From positions 262,964 through 326,963 of the forward strand of contig JAVZCJ010000002.1 in the NCBI GenBank assembly GCA_038874475.1: a stretch of 64,000 bases of DNA. Direction: 5' to 3'. The translations under genes and the position numbers were made by a program. Positions 55,466-64,000 of the stretch are shown here, in pieces. Within the stretch, counting starts at the first letter, position 1. Each line of letters opens with the position of its first letter. A model generated the notes under the pieces. The model searched no databases. It was not told the origin of the DNA and was given only the letters and a program-made list of their open reading frames with translations. This DNA is from Nitrososphaerota archaeon (GTDB lineage: Archaea > Thermoproteota > Nitrososphaeria_A > Caldarchaeales > JAVZCJ01).

Positions 55466-55815
55466 TTTTCAGCCATCTCTCTTGTATAATATTTATAGGG
55501 AGCTCCAGAAGGATAAAAGTTTGGATATCTAGAACCAATATAATGTCTATCAAGCTCTCTACCACAATCTAAAAATTCAGCAAATGAATTTTCAAATTCA
55601 GATGATTCTTCAAGAAGCTCTAGAACTGAGTGAGTTATTAAAGCTCTAAAACCTTTAAAAAATAAAAAACCTTTTAATGCTTTCTCAGCACATTGTTGTG
55701 CAAAAAAAGCTGAAGCATAATAATTTCCATCTTTAAGACAATCTTTAGCCGTTTTCAAATCTGCTTCAGCTTGTTCAATCCATCTTAATCCTTCTTTTAA
55801 ATTCTTATTTATCAT
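55408..55815 (-). CDS. HEPN-domain protein of a HEPN-MNT module
   Basis: 135 residues: RWIEQAEADLKTAKDCL, YYASAFFAQQCAEKALKGFL and a late GSRYPNFYPSGAPYKYY, the standard HEPN sequence pattern. This group differs from the HEPN at 44093. It ends in TAG. The module is transcribed away from the DNA ligase gene. Confidence 0.87.
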   Translation of the reverse strand: MINKNLKEGLRWIEQAEADLKTAKDCLKDGNYYASAFFAQQCAEKALKGFLFFKGFRALITHSVLELLEESSEFENSFAEFLDCGRELDRHYIGSRYPNFYPSGAPYKYYTREMAEKCLNCAELILKESKKFLKE

Positions 55816-55937
55816 TTTATTCTAATTATTTAATTTAAAATCTAATATAAAACCTTTTTACATTGTTAATTATTGTTAGAAGTTTTTTATTATTATAGAA
55901 TAAAAAGTTAAATTATACTCTAAGAAACATAATATTG

Positions 55938-57530
55938 ATGGAAGAAACATTATTTCTTGAAATAGCTCAATTATGCGAAAATCTTTCAAAAACAACTAAA
56001 AGACTTGAAAAAATAGATATGATAAGCAATTTTTTAAAAAAATTGAAACCAGATGAAATAGCTCCAGCTGTGCTTTTAATAATTGGTTGGAATTTTCCAG
56101 AAACTCTTACCGAACCTCTTGGAATAAGCTATGCTACATTAATGAATATACTTAATGAAAAAAAGCAAGAAACTCTTATAAAAGAATACTTAACTATAAA
56201 AAATGTTAAAAATTATTTTGAGAAAATAGCTTCTATTAGTGGTCCAGGCTCTAAACAAAAAAAGAAAGACTTATTGTTAAGTTTACTTTCACAAGCATCT
56301 CGATTAGAAATGAAATGGTTAATAAAGAATATTTTTGGAGAAATGCAGCATGGTGTAAGCGATGGATTAATGATAGAAACTATAGCACATACATCAAATA
56401 TTGAAGAAAAATATATTAGAAGAGCATATATGTTTATTGGAGACCTTGGAAAAATTGCTGAAATTGCTTTAACAAAAGGTAAAGAAGGGATTTTAAATAT
56501 AGGGATCGAATTATTCCATCCAATTAAGCCTATGTTAGCTGAAATGAGTTATGATTTAAAAGAAGTTTTTAAAGAACATGGTGGAAAAACAGCTTTAGAA
56601 TATAAATTAGATGGAGCAAGAGTTCAAATTCATAAGAAAAATGATAAAATAAGAATTTTTAGTAGAAGATTAAGCGATGTAACTGAAAGTTTACCAGACA
56701 TAATTGAAATAATTAAAGAAAAAATTAAAGGAGAAGAATTTATTATTGATGGAGAAGTAATTGGAATAGATAAAAATGGTAGACCTCTTCCATTTCAAGA
56801 TTTAATGAGAAGATTTAAAAGAATAAAAAATATAGAAGAAATTATTAAAGAAATTCCTGTTAAATTATTCCTTTTTGATATAATGTATTATAATGGAGAA
56901 TCAATTATAGATAAAAATTATGAAGAAAGATGGAAAATATTATCATCAATATGTGATAAAGAAATATTAGTAAATAGAATAATAACTAGTGATTTAATCG
57001 AAGCAGAAAATTTTCTAAAAAAAGCAATTGAAGAAGGACATGAAGGATTAATGGCTAAATCATTAAGTAGCAAATATGAAATTGGAAAAAGAGGAAAAAA
57101 ATGGTTTAAAATAAAACCTGCAGAAACATTAGATTTAGTTATAGTTGGAGCAGATTGGGGTTATGGAAGGAGAACAGGTTGGTTAAGTGATTATTATTTA
57201 GCAGCATATAATGAAGAAAATGATGAATATGAAATTATTGGAAAGACATTTAAAGGATTAACAGATAAAGAATTTGAAGAAATTACTAAAAAACTTTTAG
57301 AAATAAAAATTCATGAAAATGAGCATACAGTATGGGTTAAACCTGAAATAGTTGTAGAAATTGCATTTAATGAAATTCAAAAAAGCCCAAAATATAAAAG
57401 TGGATATGCTTTAAGATTTGCTAGAATAATTAGAATAAGAGAAGATAAATCTCATAAAGAAGCAGATAATATAGCTAAAGTAAAGCAATTATATGAAAAA
57501 CAATTTAAATACAAAGGATTAAAATTATGA
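55938..57530 (+). CDS. lig: ATP-dependent DNA ligase
   Basis: 530 residues: DNA-binding N-terminal domain, adenylation domain with the nucleotidylated Lys in EYKLDGARVQIH near residue 220, FIIDGEVIG, LFDIMYYNG, GLMAKSL and WFKIKP, then the C-terminal OB domain. It seals nicks in replication and repair. Slightly shorter than many archaeal ligases but complete in motifs. ATG 55938 follows a TTG in frame. Confidence 0.95.
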   Translation: MEETLFLEIAQLCENLSKTTKRLEKIDMISNFLKKLKPDEIAPAVLLIIGWNFPETLTEPLGISYATLMNILNEKKQETLIKEYLTIKNVKNYFEKIASISGPGSKQKKKDLLLSLLSQASRLEMKWLIKNIFGEMQHGVSDGLMIETIAHTSNIEEKYIRRAYMFIGDLGKIAEIALTKGKEGILNIGIELFHPIKPMLAEMSYDLKEVFKEHGGKTALEYKLDGARVQIHKKNDKIRIFSRRLSDVTESLPDIIEIIKEKIKGEEFIIDGEVIGIDKNGRPLPFQDLMRRFKRIKNIEEIIKEIPVKLFLFDIMYYNGESIIDKNYEERWKILSSICDKEILVNRIITSDLIEAENFLKKAIEEGHEGLMAKSLSSKYEIGKRGKKWFKIKPAETLDLVIVGADWGYGRRTGWLSDYYLAAYNEENDEYEIIGKTFKGLTDKEFEEITKKLLEIKIHENEHTVWVKPEIVVEIAFNEIQKSPKYKSGYALRFARIIRIREDKSHKEADNIAKVKQLYEKQFKYKGLKL

Positions 57531-57629
57531 TTTAAAATTTTTAGATTTCTCTTTCAATAAAACTTTTAATTTATAATATTTTTTTAAAAAAAGAAAATTT
57601 TAAATTTATTAATTTTCTTAATTTTTATT

Positions 57630-58586
57630 ATGAAAGAAGCTACATTGACTATCATTGGAACTTCACATATGGATTTTATTGTATATGTTGATAGATTTCC
57701 TAAGATTGGAGAAACTGTACTAGGCAGTGGTTTTGTAACAGCTCCTGGAGGAAAAGGTGCTAATCAAGCAGTAGCAGCATCTCGTTTAGGTGCTACATGC
57801 TATTTTATTAGTAAAGTTGGAAATGATTTTATTGGCGAAAGTCTTATTGAAAATGCAAGGAAAAATGGTATTAAAACTGATTATATAAAAAAGGACTCTA
57901 GATCACATAGTGGTATTGCTTTAATCTATGTAGATGCAAAAGGTGAGGATATGATAGTAGTAGCTCCAGGTGTTGATATGCTAATTTCAGAAGAAGATAT
58001 TAAAGAGGCTGAAATGGCATTATCTTCTTCAAAAGTAGTTTTAACTCAATTAGAAATACCAATAAAGACTGCAGAATTTGCAATAAATTTTGCAAAAGAA
58101 ATGGGAAAGAAAACAATTTTAAATCCTGCACCAGCTTCTCATCTCGATGAAAAAGTTTATTGCAATATTGATTTCTTAACACCAAATAAAGGTGAGCTTG
58201 AAAAATTAAGTGGAATGAAAATTGATGATGATTATTCCATAATAAAAGCTGCTAGAACATTAATATCAAAAGGTGTAGGTTGTGTAATCGTTACTCTTGG
58301 AAGAAGAGGTGCTATGATTGTAACTGCTAATGATAATGAGCTTATACCATCTTATGATGTGAAAGTAATTGATACTGTAGGAGCAGGAGATGCTTTCAAT
58401 GGAGCTCTTGCAATTGCAATTTCTCTTGATATTGATATAAGAGAAGCTGTAAGATTTGCTAATATTGTTGCTTCATTAAAAGTAACAAAAAAAGGAGCAC
58501 AAACTGGATTGCCAAGCATAAAAGAAGTTATGGCATTTGCTAAATCTCATGGAATTTATGATTTACCTTTTCCCTTACATGAATGA
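57630..58586 (+). CDS. Ribokinase / PfkB-family sugar kinase
   Basis: 318 residues: APGGKGANQAVAASRLGA near residue 38 and the anion-hole motif DTVGAGDAFNGALA near residue 250 with the catalytic Asp. A ribokinase is the closest match. It may phosphorylate ribose released by the nucleoside hydrolase at 63283. Convergent with the ECF operon. Confidence 0.88.
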   Translation: MKEATLTIIGTSHMDFIVYVDRFPKIGETVLGSGFVTAPGGKGANQAVAASRLGATCYFISKVGNDFIGESLIENARKNGIKTDYIKKDSRSHSGIALIYVDAKGEDMIVVAPGVDMLISEEDIKEAEMALSSSKVVLTQLEIPIKTAEFAINFAKEMGKKTILNPAPASHLDEKVYCNIDFLTPNKGELEKLSGMKIDDDYSIIKAARTLISKGVGCVIVTLGRRGAMIVTANDNELIPSYDVKVIDTVGAGDAFNGALAIAISLDIDIREAVRFANIVASLKVTKKGAQTGLPSIKEVMAFAKSHGIYDLPFPLHE

Positions 58587-58643
58587 GAAATTTGTTACTT
58601 TTTAAGAAGAATAAGAAATATTAAATAAATTATATAGGGTTCT

Positions 58644-59471
58644 TTACCTCTTAATATATTGACTAAAAGCTTTTAAAGCTTCATCAATTGTTAAACAATT
58701 AAAGTTTAAGCCAAATTTTCTAAGCTCAATACATAATTGAGCTATTTGCGGAGGTTTTATTGCAGCTTTTTCCAATAAGTCTATGTTTAATAGAAGATCT
58801 CGTGTTGAGCTATCTCCTATTATTTCTCCATTAGCCATTAAAATAGTTCTTTCAGCTACTTGTGCAACAAATTTCATGTCATGAGTAATAACGATAACTG
58901 TTTTACCTTCTTTATTTAATTTTAAAATAAGCTCTGCAATAGCTCTACGTCCATTATGATCTTGCCCACTTGTTGGCTCATCTAAAACATAAACTTCAGG
59001 TTGCATAGCAATTATAGAAGCAATTGTAAGCAGCTTCATTTGTCCGTAATTTAAATCATGTGGATGAATATCTTCATATCCTGTTAAACCAACCATTTCT
59101 AAAGCCATTTTTACTCTCTTTTCAATATCTTCTTGAGATAATCCTTGGTTCTTTGGACCATAAGCTACTTCATCATAAACTCTACTTGTAAAAATTTGAT
59201 GAGCAGGATTTTGGAACACATATCCTACTATATTGGTAAGTATATGCACAGGAGTATTTTTTGTATCTAAATTTTTTACAATTACTCTACCTTTTGTAGG
59301 CTTAAGGAGTCCATTTAAATGTTTAGCTAATGTTGTTTTTCCTCCTCCATTTTGTCCTATAAGAGCAATTATTTCTCCTTCTTTAATTTCTAAATTTACA
59401 TCTTTAAGTGCTGTAACTTCTTCGCTGTATTTAAACCATACATTCTCAACTTTAATTATTGTATCTTTCAT
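58644..59471 (-). CDS. ecfA: ECF transporter ATPase EcfA'
   Basis: 275 residues: Walker A GQNGGGKTT near residue 40, a degenerate signature (LNYGQMKLL in place of LSGGQ) and VYVDEPTSG-like Walker B (VLDEPTSGQD). The altered signature is typical of one half of an EcfA heterodimer. It overlaps the partner ATPase gene by 4 bases. Confidence 0.88.
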   Translation of the reverse strand: MKDTIIKVENVWFKYSEEVTALKDVNLEIKEGEIIALIGQNGGGKTTLAKHLNGLLKPTKGRVIVKNLDTKNTPVHILTNIVGYVFQNPAHQIFTSRVYDEVAYGPKNQGLSQEDIEKRVKMALEMVGLTGYEDIHPHDLNYGQMKLLTIASIIAMQPEVYVLDEPTSGQDHNGRRAIAELILKLNKEGKTVIVITHDMKFVAQVAERTILMANGEIIGDSSTRDLLLNIDLLEKAAIKPPQIAQLCIELRKFGLNFNCLTIDEALKAFSQYIKR

Positions 59472-60331
59472 TTTACTTTTAGCACCTCACTATAAAGTTC
59501 TACTGCTTCTGACAATTTGATTGGGTACCAATCAAATTTAATTCCTATTTCTTTTTCTAATAGATAAGTTAATTCTGTAATTGATGGTGAATCAATTCCA
59601 GCTTCTTTAAGTTTAGATATTTCTGATAAAACATTTTTAGCATCATCTAAGGAGATGACTTTACCTTCTTTAAGAAAAAGAATACGATCAGATAAATATG
59701 CAAGTTCTTCAATTTCATGTTCTACTATTATAATCGTTGAACCTTCTGTAATTAATTCCCTTAATACTGAAAAAACTTCATATCTTCCTATAGGATCAAG
59801 TAAAGCTGTGGGCTCATCAAGTACCATTATTTCTGGTTTCATCGCCAAAACAGTAGCTATAGCAAGCCTTTGTTGTTGTCCACCACTTAATTCGAAGGGA
59901 GACCTTTTCTCTAATCCTTTAAGTCCAACTTTTTCAATTGCTTCCTTAACACGCTCTCTTATAAGATCTCTTGGAAAACCAAGCATTGAAAGCCCGAAAC
60001 CAACTTCTTCTTCTACTGTAAGAGCAAGCCCTGAAAGTTGATTTTCAGGTTCTTGAAATACAAGCCCTACTTTTGTTGAAAGTTCTGCAACTGTATGCTC
60101 TAATGTGTCCATACCAGCTACTATAACACTTCCTTTAATAGTTCCACCATAAAAATGAGGGACTAAACCATTTAATGATTTGCAAAGAGTTGATTTTCCA
60201 GCTCCATTTGGTCCAATTATTCCTAAAACCTCACCTTTATAGACTTCAAGATTAATATCGATTAAAACGTTTCGCTTTGTTGGATATGAATATGAAAAAT
60301 TTTGAAAAGATATAATTTTCTCTTTAGACAA
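59468..60331 (-). CDS. ecfA: ECF transporter ATPase EcfA
   Basis: 287 residues: GPNGAGKST, LSGGQQQRL, MVLDEPTALLD and VEHEIEELA. TTG 60331 with GGTGA upstream is the start. It pairs with the ATPase downstream; the substrate is set by the S component at 61220. Confidence 0.88.
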   Translation of the reverse strand: MSKEKIISFQNFSYSYPTKRNVLIDINLEVYKGEVLGIIGPNGAGKSTLCKSLNGLVPHFYGGTIKGSVIVAGMDTLEHTVAELSTKVGLVFQEPENQLSGLALTVEEEVGFGLSMLGFPRDLIRERVKEAIEKVGLKGLEKRSPFELSGGQQQRLAIATVLAMKPEIMVLDEPTALLDPIGRYEVFSVLRELITEGSTIIIVEHEIEELAYLSDRILFLKEGKVISLDDAKNVLSEISKLKEAGIDSPSITELTYLLEKEIGIKFDWYPIKLSEAVELYSEVLKVK

Positions 60332-60337
60332 ACACTT

Positions 60338-61183
60338 TCACCCTGAAATAAAGTATTGCTTTAAGTGCACGATTGGCGAGAAACCATAAACAATGTATAT
60401 GTAAACCAATATTAATGTAACAATTATGATCCCTATGAAAAATGCATAATCTATATTCTTAAATCTTATATCATATGGACAAGTTTTAATTACTGGTGCA
60501 CTAAAACCTCTAGATTCCAATGCTATCGCTCTTATCTGAACTTTAGTAAGAGAACTAAGAGTTAGTGGAACGATCAGAATTAAAAAATTCCATATTCTTT
60601 TTATTATTCCTACATCTGTACGAAGGCCTCTTGAAAGTTGGGCTTGATAAATGGTTCCAGCTTCGTCAACAAGTAATGGAATTAATTGAGTTGCGGCTGC
60701 AAAAGCATATATGAAACGAAAAGGTAACTTAAGTTTAAACAATAAAGCAATTAAGTTTGCAGGATTAGTTGTAAGATAGAAAAGAAGAGCTGAAGTAATG
60801 CAAACACCTATTCTTAATGGCCAAGTTAATCCCCATGCAAATCCTTCATAATAAAAAGGAATTTGCCATCCAAAAATTTCAAGTTTATACATTAAAGTTG
60901 AATTCCAAGGAAATAGTACTGAAAGTATTGGCACACCTAAAGCCATCCATGGAAGAACAATTACAGCTACACTTAAAAGAATTCTTTTAAGAATTTTCCC
61001 TATTGTTGCTAAAAATAAAATTCCAATAAGGAAAATTGTTGTTAGAACATAATCATAAAAAATATAAGCAAAAATAGATATCCATAAGAAAAAAAGGAAC
61101 TTAGTGCGAGGATCTGCTTTGTGTATTAAAGTTTCTTCAACGACAATACTTTTACGAAGTAAGCTTGTTCCAATTGAACTCAT
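60338..61183 (-). CDS. ecfT: ECF transporter transmembrane subunit EcfT
   Basis: 281 residues with about six spans and the coupling motifs QLSRGLRTD and IRAIALESRGFSA near the C-terminal third. It links the ATPase pair to the S component. Six bases separate it from the ATPase gene. Confidence 0.87.
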   Translation of the reverse strand: MSSIGTSLLRKSIVVEETLIHKADPRTKFLFFLWISIFAYIFYDYVLTTIFLIGILFLATIGKILKRILLSVAVIVLPWMALGVPILSVLFPWNSTLMYKLEIFGWQIPFYYEGFAWGLTWPLRIGVCITSALLFYLTTNPANLIALLFKLKLPFRFIYAFAAATQLIPLLVDEAGTIYQAQLSRGLRTDVGIIKRIWNFLILIVPLTLSSLTKVQIRAIALESRGFSAPVIKTCPYDIRFKNIDYAFFIGIIIVTLILVYIYIVYGFSPIVHLKQYFISG

Positions 61184-61219
61184 ATTATTTACCTCGGAAA
61201 AAAGAAAAAAGAGATGGAA

Positions 61220-61834
61220 TTAACTACGTTGTTTAGCTAATATGAACTTCTTTGGTACTCTACTCACGATAATTAATGAAATAATGAACGATATTACTTT
61301 ATCAGGTATTTCAGTGACTAAATTCTGTACATAATTTGCTAGCCAAAAGTCTCCTGTGCTAGCAAGAACTGAAGCGTATACAGCAGCTGGCAATGGTTTA
61401 TACAAAGGTCCTCCACCAAATATTAAAACTGATATAACAGTTGTATATATTGGATAGATAAAACCGAAAATAATACATGGTATTATAAGTTTCGCTGGTT
61501 TTTTAAGGTCTGTCCAACCCAGCTTCATGGAAACCCATGTTATAAGGGCTATTACTACATTAGCGGTTCCCCATACCCAAGCTGGTAAGCCCCATAAAGT
61601 AAGCGCCATAATTATGTTGTATAAGAAACCACCAATAGCACCAACCCAAAAGCCAGAAATTAATGTTCCAAGTATTGTAGCCCAAGTATCTCCCCAAATT
61701 GGAGCCTTTGTAAGCTCAACTATAACTCCACCTACGTAATTAAGTGCTGCTATGGTTGGAATCATAACTACAGCTAAAATCTTTGCTCCTGTTGGAATTA
61801 CTTCTCTCTCTTTTTCTCCCAACATAATCACCAT
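61220..61834 (-). CDS. ECF transporter S component (substrate-binding)
   Basis: 204 residues, six hydrophobic spans (AVVMIPTIAALNYVG, TWATILGTLISGFWVGAIGGF). First gene of the ECF operon. A TATA-like TTTAAATATC is centred near 61859, putting the transcript start at about the ATG, so the message may be leaderless; internal ATG 61825 is the alternative start. The neighbouring kinase and nucleoside hydrolase suggest nucleoside uptake; inference. Confidence 0.75.
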   Translation of the reverse strand: MVIMLGEKEREVIPTGAKILAVVMIPTIAALNYVGGVIVELTKAPIWGDTWATILGTLISGFWVGAIGGFLYNIIMALTLWGLPAWVWGTANVVIALITWVSMKLGWTDLKKPAKLIIPCIIFGFIYPIYTTVISVLIFGGGPLYKPLPAAVYASVLASTGDFWLANYVQNLVTEIPDKVISFIISLIIVSRVPKKFILAKQRS

Positions 61835-61976
61835 CTTAAAAATCTTTAAGTAAGATATTTAAATCTTATCCTTCTTAATTCATTTCAAAATCAGTATTTA
61901 TTAACTAATTTTTATTTTTTTCCTTTAAAAAATATTATTATAATAATTCTAATATTATAGCAAAAGTCCATATATT

Positions 61977-63128
61977 TTATAAGACTTCAATACCATTGCG
62001 AATTACTTTAACAGTTATAAGTTTTTTATTCCCTTTACGTATTTTTCCTTTGCAATCTATAAACGAAAAATTACCTTTTTTGAGTTTAAATATTGTAACA
62101 TCTGCACATGCACCAGGCTTTAATGTTCCTATCTCACCAATTTTACCAAGAATTTCTGCAGGTTTTGTTGTACTTGCTTTAACTACTTCATCTAAAGACA
62201 TTCCAAGTAATAAGAATTTAGACATAGTAGTTGGCATATCATATACTGGCCCATTAATATTAGCAGTCCATAAATCTGTGCTTATAGTATCTGGCATTAT
62301 TCCTTGATCAATAGCTTTTTCAGCAACATTCCAAGAAAATGATTTTTTACCATGTCCAACATCCATTATTGCCCCTTTTTTGATAGCTTTAAAAAATTCA
62401 GGTAAAACTTTTCCATTATCATCAAGTAATCCTATACTTTTTTCTTTTCTAATAGGAGCATATAAATGAGTTAAAACATCACCTTTTCTTAAAAAATTTA
62501 AAGCATCAGGAATACAACGATTTTCAATCATTAAAAGACAATTAGCTTTATCAGCTACTTTTCTGGCAAATTCAAGTGTTTTTAAACCGCGATGAGCCCA
62601 TTTTATACCAATTATGATGTTTTTATTTTCTTTTATTATTTTTAATGTATTATCAATATTAATGAATAAAGGTGCAAAAAATTCATTAAGATGTATTAAA
62701 AGTTTAGTCCAATCTTGATCATTAAATGTAGGTTGTTTATTGCAATATTCGATCATCCCTAAAGACTCTATATTTAATAAAGCATATATTCTTGCTTTAG
62801 ATTTTTCAATAACATATTTTTTAAAAGGAGTGAAAAGAAGCTCACCAATAGAGCCTGCATCAACAATTGTAGTACTCCCTTTTTTAAGACATGCGGAATC
62901 AGGGTCTATTGATAAGCGTACAACATTATAACTACAATGAGTATGAATATCAATAAGACCTGGTGTAACGATCATTTCAGATGCATCTATAATTTTCTTA
63001 GCTTGTTCAGAAGATATGTGTGATTCAACAGCTACTATTCTATCATTAGATATTGCAATATCTTTCTTTTCATGTATTTCTTGAAGGGGATCGATCAATA
63101 AACCATTCTTAATTATTATATCATACAT
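61977..63128 (-). CDS. Amidohydrolase/deacetylase-family metallohydrolase (dihydroorotase-like)
   Basis: About 383 residues: NGLLIDP at the N-terminus, IDIHTHCSY metal His pair near residue 60, GIKWAHRG with the candidate carboxylated Lys, LTHLYAP, and DVGHGKKSFSW, then TDLW with the Asp. It belongs to the amidohydrolases annotated as deacetylases or dihydroorotase-like, not to a true dihydroorotase. ATG 63128 is preferred over GTG 63137. Between ECF transporter and nucleoside hydrolase. Confidence 0.83.
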   Translation of the reverse strand: MYDIIIKNGLLIDPLQEIHEKKDIAISNDRIVAVESHISSEQAKKIIDASEMIVTPGLIDIHTHCSYNVVRLSIDPDSACLKKGSTTIVDAGSIGELLFTPFKKYVIEKSKARIYALLNIESLGMIEYCNKQPTFNDQDWTKLLIHLNEFFAPLFINIDNTLKIIKENKNIIIGIKWAHRGLKTLEFARKVADKANCLLMIENRCIPDALNFLRKGDVLTHLYAPIRKEKSIGLLDDNGKVLPEFFKAIKKGAIMDVGHGKKSFSWNVAEKAIDQGIMPDTISTDLWTANINGPVYDMPTTMSKFLLLGMSLDEVVKASTTKPAEILGKIGEIGTLKPGACADVTIFKLKKGNFSFIDCKGKIRKGNKKLITVKVIRNGIEVL

Positions 63129-63282
63129 ATAAATCACTGTTATTTTTGTTTTTAGATATTATAATAATTTTTGAAGTATTTATATTTTAGTAAACATTAA
63201 TATCTTTTAAAAATTTTTTCTATTAAGGCAAATAATTGCTAAACTATTTAAATCTTTTTTTCTTTTTTAATATGATGAAAAT

Positions 63283-64000
63283 ATGAGGAAAAAAGTTATT
63301 CTTGATATGGATCCTGGCATAGATGATGCTTTAGCAATACTTTTAGCTTTTCGTTCTCCTGAATTAGATGTTTTAGGTATAACTATTGTTTCTGGGAATG
63401 TACATGCTAGTAAAGGAGCTATTAATGCATTAAGAACTTTAAATGTTCTTAAAATTAAAGAGGATGTTCCAGTATATATTGGCCAAGATAAACCCTTACT
63501 TAGACCGTTAATAACTGCGGAATGGGTGCATGGCTCAGATGGACTTGGAGATGCAAATATTCCAATGCCTTCAAGAAAACCAGAAGAAGGCAACGGGGTA
63601 AAATTTATTGTAGATACTGTTATGAATTCAAAACAAAGTGAAATTACTTTAATTGCAACTGGACCATTAACAAATATTGCAACAGCATTACTTCTTGAAC
63701 CAAAAATAGCTAAAAGAGTTAAAGAGTTAATCTTAATGGGAGGGGCTTTTGGATTAACACCTTATGGTATTGGAAATGCAACACCGGTTTCAGAATTTAA
63801 TTTCTATACAGACCCTGAAGCTGCAAAAATTGTTTTTGAATCCGGTATTCCTATAACTGCTGTTGGACTTGATGTAACAACTAATCCTCAAACAATTATA
63901 ACAAAAGAAATATATGAGAAAATGACTACATCATCATCCGAGATTCATCGATTTGCTGCAAAAATTATGAAAAATTTAGTTGATCGTTTTGGTTATATGC
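63283..64000 (+). CDS. Inosine-uridine type nucleoside hydrolase, 3' partial
   Basis: ATG 63283 opens a frame running through the window end (239 codons visible). The signature DMDPGIDDALA is near residue 10, VSGNVHA, IATGPLTNIA near 125 and the NFYTDPEAA segment follow; all are nucleoside hydrolase hallmarks with the calcium-binding Asp residues. It splits nucleosides to base and ribose. It is divergent from the amidohydrolase and is missed by ORF calling that needs a stop codon. Confidence 0.9.
   Translation, partial: MRKKVILDMDPGIDDALAILLAFRSPELDVLGITIVSGNVHASKGAINALRTLNVLKIKEDVPVYIGQDKPLLRPLITAEWVHGSDGLGDANIPMPSRKPEEGNGVKFIVDTVMNSKQSEITLIATGPLTNIATALLLEPKIAKRVKELILMGGAFGLTPYGIGNATPVSEFNFYTDPEAAKIVFESGIPITAVGLDVTTNPQTIITKEIYEKMTTSSSEIHRFAAKIMKNLVDRFGYM

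Noticed and set aside
1-64000. tRNA, rRNA or CRISPR array
   Set aside because: No G+C-rich cloverleaf-like stretch and no regularly spaced repeat was seen by eye; a tRNAscan or CRISPR finder run would settle it.

Overview
The window is AT-rich DNA (roughly 30% G+C by eye) from an archaeon. The archaeal signs are a GHMP-type shikimate kinase, the aspartate-semialdehyde route to 3-dehydroquinate (ADH synthase plus dehydroquinate synthase II) in place of the DAHP/AroB route, an archaeal ATP-dependent DNA ligase, an Mth938-like protein, a membrane-anchored winged-helix regulator, GGTG-type ribosome binding sites, and TATA boxes about 35 bases before several start codons, implying very short leaders. 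A heterotrophic thermoproteotal lineage fits the many sugar ABC transporters, but the species cannot be named from this window.

Layout. 0-12.5 kb: sugar and sugar-acid uptake and catabolism. It holds a cut-off TIM-barrel isomerase, a pair of amidohydrolases (one without metal ligands), a hydroxyacid dehydrogenase, a SIS protein, a URO-D-like protein and two binding-protein/permease/permease sets on the minus strand. 12.8-18.7 kb: a mixed stretch with a VapBC module whose toxin is broken by an amber codon, an M20 peptidase, a HAD phosphatase without a standard start codon, a GNAT, an HpcH/HpaI aldolase, an amber-interrupted retropepsin-like gene and a membrane regulator pair. 19-22.2 kb: a third sugar transporter set. 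22.2-32.3 kb: an eleven-gene minus-strand operon running in reaction order from aspartate to the tyrosine branch (lysC, asd, ADH synthase, DHQ synthase II, aroD, aroE, aroK, aroA, aroC, aroQ, tyrA). It is preceded by a tiny Trp-Trp-containing ORF and a hairpin. 32.4-45.5 kb: housekeeping genes (lipoate ligase, sugar kinase, phosphoesterase, radical SAM with PadR, hydrolases, E1-like protein, ABC-2 exporter, secreted beta-propeller, HEPN-MNT module). 45.6-49.8 kb: an ECF vitamin-type transporter with a COG0212 protein. 49.9-55 kb: a fourth sugar transporter set whose binding-protein gene is frameshifted, followed by two TIM-barrel isomerases. 55.1-55.8 kb: a second HEPN-MNT module. 55.9-64 kb: DNA ligase, ribokinase-like kinase, a second ECF transporter, an amidohydrolase and a nucleoside hydrolase cut by the window end, together looking like nucleoside uptake and salvage.

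How it fits together. Four solute-binding-protein-dependent transporters import carbohydrates. None has its own ATPase here, so a shared ATPase elsewhere is implied. The aromatic operon makes its own aspartate semialdehyde, the amino donor substrate of the archaeal route. Points deserving most attention: the Trp-containing leader ORF overlapping the apparent lysC start, in-frame amber codons inside two genes and at two in-frame junctions of the aromatic operon (aroQ|tyrA and DHQ synthase II|aroD), the metal-ligand-free amidohydrolase next to its intact paralogue, and the nearly identical membrane-anchor cassette on two otherwise different binding proteins.
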